The notes: generated from the letters alone by a model not told the origin. Counted from the first letter of the stretch, positions 1 to 12,221 are shown. The stretch: DNA of 64,000 bases from Linum tenue (GCA_946122785.1 CAMGYJ010000009.1:8648937-8712936), one strand, 5' to 3'. Program-made: numbers and translations.

Positions 1-62
1 CATCCCTACCACCAACGTTTCCGCGGTGTCGGTAAGATCCTCCGTTTCTCTCTGCCTCTCTT

Positions 63-66
<4 letters not shown>

Positions 67-94
<28 letters not shown>
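67..94. repeat. (CT)14 microsatellite in the ARF-GAP 5' leader
   Basis: There are fourteen uninterrupted CT dinucleotides upstream of the ARF-GAP start codon. Pyrimidine-rich CT tracts are common in plant 5' UTRs and core promoters. A possible 5'-UTR intron runs from 32 (GTAAGA donor) to 306 (CCCCAG acceptor); if it is real, this repeat lies inside that intron. Confidence 0.8.
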
Positions 95-97
<3 letters not shown>

Positions 98-336
98 GTT
101 AATCCTTCCGCAAAATTTTAATTCCTCTCGTCTGAATCTTTACTATTTATCCCTTTTGACTCGTCGAATCCAAGCTCAAACATTTCATCGGCCTCCTTTC
201 CCTTCGTTCCTCATTCCATCCGTTTTTCCTTTTCCCCCCTTTATATTTTTTTTTTCTTTTGACAAATCGTCAATTGGATTTCAATAATTTCGATTCTGTT
301 CCCCAGATCGTAGAAGGACGTTCCGATCGGGATTCA

Positions 337-2221
337 ATGGCGGCAGCTCGACGCCTCCGGGATCTCCAATCGCAACCCGCGAACAAGATCTGCGTAGACT
401 GCTCCCAGAAGAATCCGCAATGGGCCTCCGTCTCCTACGGCGTTTTCATGTGCCTTGAGTGCTCCGGCAAGCACCGCGGCCTCGGCGTCCACATCTCCTT
501 CGTCCGATCCGTCACCATGGACTCCTGGTCCGACATTCAGATCAAGAAGATGGAGGCCGGTGGCAACGAGAACCTCAACTCTTTCCTAGCCCTCCGAGGA
601 ATCCCTAAAGAGACCAATATCGTCTCCAAGTACAACAGCAAAGCCGCCGCCGTTTACCGCGACAGAATCCAAGCGTTGGCCGAGGGCAAGCCTTGGCGGG
701 ACCCGCCCGCCACCAAGGAAACCCTCGGCGGCAGCGGTGGAAGCGGCGGCGGTGGGATCGGCAGAAAGCCGCCGCTTTCTCAATCCTCGCCCAAGGATAA
801 TGGTGGCTGGGATAGTTGGGATAATGACGATGCGATTAGATCCTCCGATGACCTGAGGAGGAACCAATCCATCGGCGATTTCAGGGCTAATGGTAGCGGC
901 GCCATGGCCGGTGGTCGCCCGAGGTCGAGATCGACCGAGGATATTTATACCAAATCGCAATTGGAGGCCTCTGCTGCTAATAAAGAAACCTTCTTTGCCA
1001 GAAGAATGGCAGAGAATGAGTCGAGGCCCGAAGGTCTGCCGCCTTCTCAAGGTGGCAAGTATGTAGGGTTTGGATCGGGCCCTCCGCCTTCTCAGATGAA
1101 TAATTCACAACCAGACGTATTGTCTGTTGTCTCTCAGGTAGGCTCAAATGGTGATTTTTGCGCTCTTCATAAACTTGCTTGATCAGATCATTCCGTTTAA
1201 TTGTTCATCTATTTGATCACCTACTCCTGTTTGATTAGGGATTCGGCAAGTTGTCTCTGGTGGCAGCTTCAGCAGCCCAGTCAGCTGCTACTGTTGTCCA
1301 AGCAGGCACCAAAGAAATCAGCTCTAAGGTATTCTGGCCCCCTGAATGAAATTCCTGTTATACCGACCTCTTATGTCTGCCTATCTGCATTTTGCGCATG
1401 CTCCTTCTACTGAGTTTAGATTCGATTTGTTGTCTGCAATGGTAATGTGCATTGAGTGCCTAGTCGAATTGATTCGAGTTTGTAACAATGCTGGATTATC
1501 CTTGGAATTATGTTTTTATATGTTGAACGGATATTATCTATGAAATTGGCGGTCTAGATGGTTTTGTTGTTCTGGGTACTCTTTCCTTGCAAGTGCCATA
1601 AGTGATGGTTAATATGCGGAACCATGTGAACAGGTCATGGAAGGTGGTTATGAATACAAGGTGAACGAAACTGTCAATGTTGTGACTGCAAAAACAACAG
1701 AGATTGGACAAAGAACATGGGGGATTATGAAAGGTGTCATGGCACTGGCTACACAGAAGGTGGAGGAATATGCCAAAGATGGCGGGTGGAAGAATGAGAA
1801 TGAGAGTAACGGTTATTATCAAGAGTTCAATAAGCAAGACAATAGAGGATGGAATTCTAACCCTGGTGCTGCAGCAGGACAGTCTTCATCAGGCGGAAAT
1901 TATAACTCAAGTGGAAACTACAATTCGAGTGGCACCTACAATTCAAGTGGAGGCTACAATTCGAGTGGCAACTATAATTCAGGTGGGAACAATAGCACTT
2001 CTCATAGTTCATGGGATGATTGGGATCAGAAGGAGACCAAGAAGGTTGATAACAAAAAACCCACTGGATCAAACAGTGATGGTGATGGATGGGCTGGATG
2101 GGATGATGGGAAAGATGACGGATTTGGTGATAACTTCTACCAGCCTCCTGCAAATAACAACAAAGCCACTGGCCACAATGGCAAAGCAGATTCTTCATGG
2201 ACTGGCGGAGGTTTTGATTAA
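337..2221 (+). CDS. AGD7-like: ARF GTPase-activating protein, AGD6/AGD7-like
   Basis: The protein is predicted to stimulate GTP hydrolysis by ARF GTPases in Golgi/COPI vesicle traffic. Exons are 337-1137, 1239-1328 and 1634-2221, all phase 0 with GT-AG junctions, giving 492 aa. The ArfGAP domain covers roughly residues 5-120. It has a C4 zinc finger (CVDC, then MCLEC) and the following SGKHRGLG segment, which carries the likely arginine finger. The remainder is low-complexity and rich in Gly, Ser and Asn, with WDSWD and WDDWD motifs typical of plant AGD6/AGD7. The start at 337 gives [11 protein letters not shown], the usual family N-terminus; the frame is open further upstream, but there is no better ATG. 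The length is close to the Arabidopsis relatives. AGD6 and AGD7 cannot be separated here. The gene converges on CHX-A. Confidence 0.93.
1895..1990 (+). repeat. 18-bp coding minisatellite (NYNSSG repeats) in the ARF-GAP
   Basis: About five imperfect 18-bp units encode consecutive NYNSSG-like hexapeptides (variants [18 protein letters not shown]) in the disordered C-terminal half of the ARF-GAP. The units differ mainly at synonymous positions (TCA/TCG, TAT/TAC), so they are not very recent copies. Confidence 0.75.
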
Positions 2222-3048
2222 GGGTAAACTTCTTGCTTACCTTCTCTATCCGTTGTTTGAATTCTCTTCCTGATTTTGTCAGCCTCATTATTAATGGCGA
2301 TTCTTTCTGCTTCTGGGTAGATTCCGTCGGCTTTCAATTTAGCCCAGATCCTGGGTTTTCCCTGTAATGATGGTGGGCTCGTAAATGGTGGCAAATTGGA
2401 TGGTGAGGATGTAACATTTCAATTTCACCGGCAGGCAAATGTAGGGTGGCTGTGGATCAGATCCTCAACAATTGAGGGGATGCATCCATCGAGGTTGGTA
2501 TATTTTTCTGAAGAAATGTCGGATCTTTTGCTGTCTTTTTTTTTATATTGTCTCTTCTTTCTTGGTGGAAAAAAATTTATTGGACCTTCATTCCTTCAAG
2601 GGAATATCTGGAGTGTTAAACAGGGAGAATTCTAGCCCCCCACCCCTTCCCCATCAGAAGGGGATTGGTTCTTATTTCTTCTTCTTTTCTTCCTTTGCTG
2701 AATTGGAATACTGCCTGGGGGATTCGAAGGTCGAAAATTTGTTTTTCAATCTATATATGTGTAATGCTGCTGTAATCAAATTGTGTATCATTTTCGTTTT
2801 TTTCTTCACTGTGTGGGTCATCAGATCCTCTGCTCATCCCCATTCTTGATCGTATTGTCTGCACTGTATACAAACCGATGACGACGAACTGTGTGAACAC
2901 GCAACTCGAGTCTCGGACTTGCTTTATTTATGCAGCTTACAGTTGTGGTGTCGATTTCACCAGGGCTTAGCATTCACGCCTTGGCACTTGTACATAACGA
3001 CCCCTAGTCTATCTTAATAGACTTGTACCCCTTAGGGTAAAACACACA
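2222..3048. other. Convergent 3' region between ARF-GAP and CHX-A
   Basis: This holds the 3' UTRs of the two convergent genes. GT and AG signals after the ARF-GAP stop (for example TTTCTGGGTAG near 2321) suggest a possible 3'-UTR intron, which the sequence cannot prove. A minus-strand AATAAA (plus-strand TTTATT at 2933-2938), about 110 nt past the CHX-A stop, is a likely polyadenylation signal. No other gene is visible. Confidence 0.55.
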
Positions 3049-6000
3049 TTACACAGAGCATTCTCCAACAGATTCCTTGCCTTTCATCTCTTTGCCATCG
3101 TGGTGCTGAATCACGAGCAGAGATGTCCCTGTTGCTGTTGAAGCTAAGAGTATATCTCCAACAGTGCCCAGTTCTGGATTATCAGCCTGATGTTCTTCCA
3201 TGTCTCCTATCTTAGCTCCATTTCTTCCCACAACCACAAGCTGAAAACCCTTTCCCCGTACTATGCTAACCAACTCCTCTACCACCTTCTTTGCCGCCAC
3301 CTTCTTCTCTATGTACTCGTCCTCCGCCGCGAGGTTTACTTTCGCTTCGCTCAGCACTGCCTCGTCCGATTCGTCGCACGAGTCGCCCAGGAACCTGATC
3401 ACAGTCAAACTAACAGCTGGGTTTTCTGCCATCCCACACCCGATCTTCAGAGCCTCACGGTCATCGGCACCTCCGAAGAACAGAACGCAAACCTTCTTAG
3501 CAGCAGCCTCCTCCGGGCTATCTAGACCGCCGCCGCTAAACCCACGGTCCACAAACACGGCCACCGAGCACGTGGCGGTCTCCAAAACCCTCCTATTCAC
3601 AACCCTCCATCCATTCCCCACGTTCTCTACTCCCTCATCGTCGTTGCCATCGCCTTCTCCTCCGCATCCCCTGCCCGACGACATTGTCCATTGCTTGTGG
3701 AAAGGCAGGATGATGACCGACGCCCTCTTGTCCTCCGCCACGTGGCAGATGTCCTCGTGCATCGAGTGCAGCGCGGATATCGCTGTGGAGTGGTGGACGG
3801 TGACCCTGCTGGCGTGGCAGTACGACTCGAACGACGCTGCGATCTGGTAGTTGTTGGGAGAGGAAGCAGCTCTCCTCGTCCCCGGTATGGTGAAGCAGTT
3901 GATGAAGGGGAGGCCGTTTCGACGAGCTCGTTGGACCATCATTATGGAGGAGGATCGGTCCGTGAGCTCGACCAAGTGGATGGCGAAGAGGTGGAGCGTG
4001 GGTTTGGCGGCGGCGCTGGTGGTTGCGTCGATGAGGTTGATTAGGGATGGCACGTTTCTGGAGCTGTGGATGCAGGCTAGGATTCTGAGCTCCGGCTGGG
4101 AAGTGTCCTGGAGCTCGTGCGACCGGCGGCGGGTGGTCTGGGAAGGCTTGTAGATGGCCATCACTGTGGGAGTCGTCATGAAGGTGGTGAAGAGTGCCAT
4201 TAGGACCAGGATAGCAAACATCTCGTCGTTGAGAACCTGGGTTCAAAGTTCAAAGTCCAAAGTTCAGAGTCAAGGTGATTGTTTGAATTTGGACCAGAAG
4301 GTGTACAATAAGTTGAATGAAGGTGTACAGACAACTATATATAATTTGGAAGTTACAATAACTAATAGCTATCAAGAATTTTTGCTCCAATTTTGTTTCT
4401 TGAAAAACACAATACCTACTATTGAGTATTAAACACTCAATAACATGTAAAGCTTTTCTTAGTTCACTCTCATATGATTTGAATCAAATTAAAGAGTGAT
4501 TAACGGGTAAATTGATAACACTGAATTTTGAACTTTCTACCCGCCGTTATTTAGTTGTTTGTGTGCGACAATCATCGTACTTAGGTCACATTGTAATCTA
4601 TTTGTGCTAATATGACTTAATTGTTAGAAGTTATGAGTTTTAGCAAGAGTTGATGTCTTTTTGAGCGCTTTCCTACTTTGGCATGTTTTATGCTTGCGTG
4701 GTGTTATATATTGTGTTCCAACATCGACTGGGGATCAATTTGGAGTCAATCCGGGCACTTGTGCAATGCATATGAGGGAGAGAAGGAGGCTAAATGATAG
4801 GTCACACACATCAAGTTGTGATCTACATCATGAATTGAAAGGTCACGATAGGTCGACAGTGAATCTTTTTCATCGGTTGTGAACTCAAACAAAAATGACG
4901 AAAATGTAGAGGTTCTAACAGTCCAGATGGTGGTCGAGGACACGACATCACTTTGAAGATCACAGTTGATATGTTTGATTGTGGTTAAGACGCCGTCGGA
5001 ATTTGATGACCAAGCGTTGTGTTATTGGTCATAGGCAAGGTCAAGCCATGACATGTCTTATGTTGATGTTTAACGGTTGGGGCTGGATTTTACTATTTAA
5101 GCCATTTTTCAGCACTTGACGAAGGGGAGTCGACGAGAGTGTGTTCATCTATCAATGTCTATTGATGTTTAATTTTACTATCCACAAGCTTGATAAAGCG
5201 ATTGGATGTGTTTTCTTGCCCTAAAAGAGTGACCAATTATAATTAGGTTAAGGTTAGAATACTTGTCAATAGAGTGAAGTTGTAATTGCATGACCATTGT
5301 GTTGTGGATTTATTTGCTAGGGATTTAACCCATTGGAGAAGTCTAGGCCTAATGCTCTAGGTTCCAAGTTCTTACATGACCATTGGGCTAAATTAGATAC
5401 CTAGAAAAATGTTTGAGAGCATGCCCATTGACTCAATCACTAGTCTGGGAGATTTCTCGCAACTTAGAGGATAGGGAAAGTTCTGTTAAGGCTTGCATTG
5501 GTCACATATCGTTCTATCGCGAGAAGGATTCAAATCTAAGTAACTCTCTCATTTCTAGTGTCCTCCCTACTAGTTAGTTGTGATTTCTATCTAGTTAGTT
5601 TAATTTAATTAAAGCAAACATTTTTGGTTGATTTGATAGTAGTTTCATATAACTGTAACAACGGGCCGGGACAGTATATTAAAATTGTCATTAGTTCGTG
5701 TGTGTAATTAAGTATAATCTTATTCATAAAAAATAGGTTACATCTAATCAAATCGCCAAAGAATAACACTAACAAGTAATACGAAGTTAGGAATCTTATT
5801 TAAACTTTTCCTGAACAAAATGATGGGAAAATCCTGGATCCAAGAATCAGGCAACATCATTTGCATTTCATGCGCACGATATATTTAGCAAAAAGTTGAA
5901 AAAGAATATTAGAATAATAGGCAATGAGAGTGACATATATGTAATAGTACAATTAGAAATTAAATTATGAATGAAGTGGCGGTCGAATCCAAGCCATCCC

Positions 6001-8202
6001 ACTTGTGCAAATACATGGGAAATTATAATATTGTCTCCACTATCTTCTCGAAAGAGAAATTCCCCATTCATAAATTATAGTGTCATTTCGTATATTATAA
6101 ATATGATATTTGAAAATTTTCAAAATGATTGATTTAGAATTTAAACTATTTGATGAGATTTTTAAGATTGTGAGCTAATTTATTTTTCTTATGTGGTCTC
6201 CTCAGCATATTATATACGGTTGACTTCAATATTAGATTAGTGATATTATCATTAGATCAAATTCTTATTCGTAAGTAGTTTTCCTATTTTATTTATAAGA
6301 ATATAATCACAACTACCGAACGTCATAATCTTAAAATACAACCATTTAACTGATGTATCAATATTAAAAAACAACAAAATTTTCCGTCGTCTAATCAGTA
6401 ATCAGTCGTAATATTTATTTTCACCTAAATGACATGAATTCAAGTCATAAAAAGATACTTTATTTTGTCTATAAAAAGTATCACAAATATGCGATTTGAA
6501 TGAGTTGGTTTGTTAGAGAATCATATAAGATTCATAATAACCTTTTTCCAAAAACTTGAGTTATTGGAATCAACTGGTTTTACATAGTATCAGAACTGTT
6601 TTAACTAAATGGTCATGATGTGTTTGAATCTCCACGACCCCCAATATCTTCAAGTCCGTGAGTTGGCTTTCGTTTGATGGGGGCGTGTTAGAGAATGATA
6701 TAAAATCCATAATAACGTTCTTTCAAAGCCTAGAGTTATTATGACCAGCTAGTTTACGACATGTTTCGAGTGGTTAATTGTTTAGATCAAAACTAGAATC
6801 ATTATTAACACGCATTCAGAATCAATTTGAAATATGTTCGGCAACTAAAAGAGCGAAATATTGTCAAAAAAAAAAAAAACTAAAAGAGTGAAAATTGAGC
6901 TTTTATTTACCTTCTTCTCCCTGCCGATATTCAGCACAATAAGCTCCACCAATCCCTTGGTGTTCATCAAAACCCCAAGCGCCAACGACTCCCTCGCCGG
7001 CATCATACACATCATCGCCACCGCGAACGTCCCCAGAATCTTCCCGGCGCAAGCCGTCGATATCACCACCGCCAGCAACCCCCAAGCCTCCGCCCCCTGA
7101 ATCTTCGCCACGTCGGTCTTCAGCCCGCTCGACGCGAAGTACAACGGCAGCAGCAAGCCCGTCACGAAATCCTCAATCCTCTTCATCACCCTGCCGGCAA
7201 ATTCCCCGCCCTTCGGGATAGTCAACCCGAACACGAACGCGCCGAAGATCGCGTGGATCCCGATGAGATCCGTCATGAACCCGGAAGCCATCACTCCGGC
7301 CAGCGTCAGGCAGATGTAGGCCTCGTCGGCGAAAGCCCGCTCCGGCGCCGGGGAGGAGCACTTCTTGGCGATCCACTCCATGACCCGGCGGACCACAACC
7401 AGCATGAAGGCCACGAAGCCCAGCCCAGAGGCGAGGATCCAGACCGACACCAGTGGGCCTGAGCTGGGCCCACTGGGCCCAGCGAGGGCCACAGCTAGTG
7501 CGAGGAGAATCCACGCCACGACGTCGTTGAATGCTGCCGCGGCCATCGCGGTCTGGCCCACTTGGGTCGTGAGGAGCTTGAGCTCGGCTAGGATGCGGGC
7601 GAGAACAGGGAACGCGGTGATGGAGAGGGAGACTCCGAGGAAGAGGAGGAGCTGGCCGTAGGGGACCTCGTCGTCGAATCCTGATCGGCGGAGGATGAAG
7701 GAGACGGCGGCGGCGAAGAGGAAAGGGAGTGAGATCCCGGCGAGTGCGATGCAGAAGGCCCTCCTGCTGGACTGGCGGATGGAGGCCAGGTCCAGCTCCA
7801 GGCCCACTAAGAATAGGAAGAATAGGAGCCCAATGCTGGCTACGGACTCCAGGATTGGAGTGCTCCATGACGGGAATACCAAGTGGAAGATCTGCTTGTT
7901 TCGGCCCAACGCTGACGGCCCTAGCAGAATTCCTCCCTACAAAAAAAAATGAACAAAATCAATATTTTTTTTTTCGTGGGATAGAACATAATTAAATTTA
8001 TGTGAATATTTGGGGGGCGTACCAGAATTTCGGCGATGACACGTGGCTGGCGGAGGGGGCGGAGGAGGAAGGCGAGGGAGCGGGTGATGAAGAGGACGAG
8101 GATGGTCTGAAGGATGAGCAAAGGGAAAGCAGAGTTGAGAGGGTTGTCGCCCTGCCAAGCTCCATCGGACGATGTTTTTATGTTTGTTATGTTCAGCGAC
8201 AT
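3049..8202 (-). CDS. CHX18-like: Cation/H+ antiporter, CHX17-19 clade (CHX-A), CHX18-like
   Basis: The protein is predicted to be a CPA2-family K+/H+ exchanger of endomembranes or plasma membrane, acting in K+ and pH homeostasis. Minus-strand exons are 8023-8202, 6911-7936 and 3049-4236, all phase 0, giving 797 aa (Arabidopsis CHX18 is about 810). The N-terminal Na+/H+ exchanger domain spans roughly residues 30-410, with FLVGLELD, the buried Asn-Asp pair in AAFNDVVAW and the [19 protein letters not shown] signature. The C-terminal cytosolic domain has the family blocks [20 protein letters not shown] and [11 protein letters not shown]. The start at 8202 ([12 protein letters not shown]) matches CHX-B. 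A TATA box lies at 8357-8362 and a poly(A) signal near 2935. The frame is fully open, so it looks functional. CHX17/18/19 identity is by memory of the family. Confidence 0.93.
4237..6910 (-). other. CHX-A intron 2 (2.7 kb), with LTR-like remnants
   Basis: This large intron separates the membrane domain from the cytosolic domain, at the same codon (REKK / VLND) as in CHX-B. It is AT-rich with no supported gene. It contains two related blocks beginning TGTTAGAGAATSATATAA, at 6511 and 6686, 175 bp apart. The second is preceded by a G-rich tract (GATGGGGGCG) like a polypurine tract, which suggests Copia-like LTR ends. The rest (4.3-6.4 kb) is unrecognised. Confidence 0.7.
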
Positions 8203-8356
8203 GCTGGTAGCTAGCTCGATCGCTATACGATTGGGAGAGGACCGTTCTCTGTTTCAACTCCCCGCTTTTCTTTGTGGAGAGAGCCTGCAGCTGTTAGCTA
8301 GCAAGGAAGGTGGATTTGATCAGTAAGTAGTGTTGAAGGGAATAAATGTGTGGGGT

Positions 8357-8362
8357 TTTATA
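8357..8362 (-). promoter_or_regulatory. TATA box of CHX-A
   Basis: Read on the minus strand this gives TATAAA, about 155 nt upstream of the CHX-A ATG. The 8.83-9.09 kb duplicate of this region stops before this box, so that copy lacks its own TATA from this source. Confidence 0.55.
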
Positions 8363-8832
8363 AAGGTGATGAAGAAGAAAGAAAGTGGAGGTGGTGGCTG
8401 GTGCTTGGCCCTGGGTTGTCTATGTCAATGTTAGGATTAATGCAGGGGATGGAGCAGCCTCATTCCCACCCAAAAAAGATGAAAGGAAGCACAAAAAAAC
8501 AAACAAGATATGCCACTCTTGTGATTTGATCTGCTTATACTTCAGTTTGCTTAGTTAGTGAAATATTCCAACTTAGTGAGCTTAGTTATTAGGAATTAGT
8601 TGAGAAATAGTAAAAGCAATTATTCCCGAGTAGTAAGTGGAGTGAAACATTTCATCATTAGGAGTGTCATTAGCCATTAATTATAGGAGTCAACACTTGA
8701 TAAAGCTAGGTCGCTATCTAATTAATGGGAAAATGATTGTTCGAGTTAGTGACTTAACTTAAGGACAGTGTGGGTAGCTCAATACTCATATTTACTTCAC
8801 AACAAGCATGGTTCATAGTAGATAATACTCGC

Positions 8833-9093
8833 ACGTGGCTGGCGGAGGGGGCGGAGGAGGAAGGCGAGGGAGCGGGTGATGAAGAGGACGAGGATGGTCT
8901 GAAGAATGAGCAAAGGGAAAGCAGAGTTGAGAGGGTTGTCGCCTTGCCAAGCTCCATCGGTCGATGTTTTTATTTTTGTTATGTTCAACGACATGCTAGT
9001 AGCTAGCTCGATCGCTATACGATAGGGAGAGAACTGTTCTCTGTTTCAACTCCCCGCTTTCTTTGTGGAGAGAGCCTGCAGCAATTAGCTAGC
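8833..9093 (-). pseudogene. Duplicated 5' UTR plus exon-1 fragment of CHX-A
   Basis: This is a near-identical copy of 8041 to about 8303, offset by 792 bp. It holds part of the CHX-A 5' leader and the first roughly 54 codons, starting at an ATG at 8994 ([20 protein letters not shown]). It diverges at both ends, has no downstream exons and ends before the exon-1 splice donor. It is therefore a truncated non-functional duplicate sitting upstream of the real gene. The high identity implies a recent origin. Confidence 0.88.
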
Positions 9094-9812
9094 AATTTGA
9101 AGAAATATTGATTACTTAGTAATAAAACAAAAAAAAAAGGTTTATAAATGAAAAATAGAGAACTCTTGCAATTCTCTCATGTAGATCGTAACTAACTTCG
9201 TCAGTCCCACAAGGTGAGGGAGATGCGTTCCATTCCACAGTCGATGAGAATGATTGATAAAAAAAAAGAAGGAACAAGGAGATTATTTATTTTCTGGGGC
9301 TGGGTTTACGAGAAACTACAACACCACACAAGAAGATATCTAAGGTTAGATTTCTCATCGGAGTAAAAACGGGAAAGAGTGAAAACGAAAAATATTTGAA
9401 TTGATGGAGTCAAAAGAAATATTCTTATCGGTGAATACATGGTCTTTCACTCCGCGCAAAATAAAATTTCATTTGTCATGGGAAGTTCACAATCAAGCAT
9501 CACGGGATAATACTTCATTGTTAATTAAAATTGTCTGGCACAATTAAGCACATGAATTATTTCCGGTGATAGTAGGTAAACATTTAGTCAGGAAAAAAAA
9601 TCACGTGATTAAAATTTCATGATAAAAATGAATTTTTTTTGTAGTGGGCATAAATAATACTCATATTCCGTTTTATGCTACTAAAGGTCGGATACTACAC
9701 GCCCAACGCGTGCCGAATCGAATAATATTCACCAGGGCTAAATTCCGCCGTCAATGAATATTGCTCCTTTAATTAGAAGTGTCAAACCTGTAGTACTTAG
9801 GCTTGCAGTGAC
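9094..9812. other. AT-rich intergenic sequence, nothing recognised
   Basis: No reading frame, tRNA or clear repeat structure is visible between the CHX-A exon-1 fragment and the hAT-like element. The last 8 bases (9805-9812, GCAGTGAC) are the left target duplication of that element. Confidence 0.5.
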
Positions 9813-10251
9813 TAGGGATGGCAATTTCGATCTGATCTGATTTACCCGACCTGTTTTACCTGTTTTGGGCGGGAATGGGTACCTCTCATCGACCGGACCT
9901 GCCATGACCCGCCCCATTCTCGACCCGTTCTGGCCTAAGTTACATGTAATCCTAGTCAAATTACTTAGGATTTTCCTCTTACTACATCATATTTTAGGTA
10001 TAATAAAGTTGTAAGTAAGTTAAAAACTCAATTTCTCCAATAATTTAACTACATTTTATCAAATTATGGTTTCTTTCTTGGTCTTTTAATTAAAATAATG
10101 AATAATTCTAATGTTTTTCGCATAAGTTATATACCCAATGGGTCGACATGCCCCCGCGCCCCATGATAAATTACCCGACCCGGACTCGACCTGCCACGGG
10201 ACGGGTATGGGTATCGAGATACCTGCCCGGACCTGCCCATTGTCATTCCTA
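9813..10251. mobile_element. Non-autonomous hAT-like element, copy 1 (439 bp)
   Basis: The terminal inverted repeats are TAGGGATGGCAAT at the left and ATTGTCATTCCTA at the right. They are flanked by an 8-bp target duplication, GCAGTGAC (9805-9812) against GCATTGAC (10252-10259), with one mismatch. An 8-bp duplication is diagnostic of hAT elements. The interior carries GACCTGCC/CCCGACC motifs and no coding capacity. A second copy, interrupted by another element, lies at 62072-63025. Confidence 0.85.
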
Positions 10252-11257
10252 GCATTGACAACATAGAATTAGAGTTGCTCCTTTTATTAACGATTTCCTT
10301 GTAATTTGGTGATGCAACTATACGATTTTCTATTGGCAACAACTTAATACATAGTAGTTTTTTTTCCAAATATAGAGGTAGTATAGTTAAGGGGTTCTTC
10401 CTTTATTCTTTTGTGATTTGTCTTGATCTGCAAATCATCGAATAAAAGAATTGGTTCATTCAAACTCCTATTTCAAGCATTCACAACGGAAAGCAAGTAA
10501 GCAACAAGAATTTCAAGAAGTGCATATCTAAGGGAGGCAGCATTCTGTATAGCCATGCACACTTAACGAATATTCCATAATATATTGAATAATATTTATA
10601 AAATTATTCCAATTAAGAATCGTGCATTAGTGGCTGGTCGACTCCTTATCTCCCGCATTTTAGGATATTATTAACAAATGTTAGTCTCGCATGTGGAAAA
10701 CTTAAGTGCTCCTTCTTTTTCTTCGATGTTAATTCAGTAATTAATATATTGCATGGATGAAAAAGAGAAGTGCTCGATGTTTTGTCAGAACGTACAGAAA
10801 GGAAAAGAGGTGTGGTCAAGCATATCTGGTACAACAAATGAGTTATAATAAAGATGGATTGTTTAAGTCAGATTGTAATAATTTTAGTAGTGTTAAAAGT
10901 TAAAACTAGTGATGAAAATTAGGAATGATAATGGATTGTTTTAGTGCGGGTATCACTAAACTAAATCAACGTGTATTGTTCTGTTCTCTAATCAGTGACC
11001 TGCTTCGTATCATGCTTCTTGACTAGCCGATGATTTCAATATTCATATCCAAGTTTCGTTTCTTCCTGTTTTGCTATTTTGCAGCTGCCAAAGGCTGTGC
11101 TTTAGGCAATTATATTAATTATCATAACATAGGAAATTCCTACAATGCCTTGAAGTAAGGTAACTTGATTTTTTTTATCTGCCATAGTAGGTTTCACAGG
11201 TTACATTATGTAAAACACAACAGGTGTTACGTAATAATTACATAACGTATGTATATC
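10252..11257. other. Intergenic AT-rich sequence left of the tandem array
   Basis: No gene is supported. The last part (from about 11180) already contains degenerate TACGTAA-like motifs (for example GTTACGTAATAATTACATAACG) that lead into the tandem array. Confidence 0.5.
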
Positions 11258-12221
11258 TTCCGTAACAGTTGTAAAATCTCATTACAGAAGCCTTACGTAA
11301 TGGAGGGTTCTTTTAGGTAATGAATATTTATCTCGCGTTACGTAAAGTAATAAGCCATTATGGAAGTCTTACGTAATGCTTCTAATTTAACTGTTACGTA
11401 AGAAATAACTGCCATTACGGAAGCCTTACGTAATTGAGGCTTCTTTTACGTAATGAATATTAACCTTCTGTTACGTAAAGTGTTAAGGAATTATGGAAAC
11501 CTTACGTAACGCTTCTAATTTAACTGTTACGTAAGAAACAACTGTCATCACGGAAGCCTTACATATTGGATGTGTATTTTACGTAATAGTTGTAAAATGT
11601 CATTACAGAAGCCTTACGTAATTGAGGCTTCTTTTACGTAATGAATACTAACCTTGCGTTACGTAAAGTGTGAAGGTATTACCGAAGCCTTACGTAATGC
11701 TTCTGATTTAACTATTACGTAAGAAACAACTGTCATTACGGAAGCCTTACGTAATGGATGTGTATTTTACGTAACAGTTGTAAAATATCATTACGGAAGC
11801 CTTACGTAATTGAGGCTTCTTTTACGTAATGAATACTAACCTTGCGTTACGTAAAGTGTGAAGGTATTACGGAAGCCTTACATAACGCTTCTGATTTAAC
11901 TGTTACGTAAGAAACAACTGTCATTACGGAAGCCTTACGTAATGGATGTGTATTTTACGTAACAGTTGTAAAATGTCATTACGGAAGCCTTACGTAATTG
12001 AGGCTTCTTTTACGTAATGAATACTAACCTTGCATTACGTAAATTGTGAAGGTATTACGGAAGTCTTACGCAACGCTTCTGATTTAACTAGTTACCTACG
12101 AAACAACTATCATTACGAAAGTCTTACGTAATGGATGTGTATTTTACGTAACAATTGAAAATATCATTACGAAAACCTTACGTAATTGAGACTTTTTTTA
12201 CGTAATGAATATTAACATTGT
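11258..12221. repeat. 188-bp higher-order tandem repeat rich in TACGTA
   Basis: Successive copies of the landmark TAATTGAGGC start at 11431, 11619, 11807, 11995 and 12183, each exactly 188 bp apart. Each unit is built from three related subunits of 76, 57 and 55 bp, each ending in TTACGGAAGCCTTACG or a close variant. The first unit (landmark at 11298) is only 133 bp long (76+57) and lacks the 55-bp subunit. The consensus unit carries about seven TACGTA palindromes. There is no ORF, no spacer/repeat alternation and no encoded gene. The last unit (after about 12060) is more degenerate. Confidence 0.9.

Noticed and set aside
3635..4246. Long alternative-frame open stretch antiparallel or out of frame with CHX-A
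   Set aside because: It is the shadow of the CHX-A last exon in another frame, rich in Arg, His and Pro with no family motifs.
4661..4943. Small open frames on both strands in CHX-A intron 2
   Set aside because: They are short, overlap on opposite strands and have no motifs; they are expected by chance in an intron.
11258..12221. Regular repeat array that could suggest CRISPR
   Set aside because: Repeats are directly adjacent with no unique spacers, the unit is 188 bp, and this is plant nuclear DNA. It is a tandem satellite.
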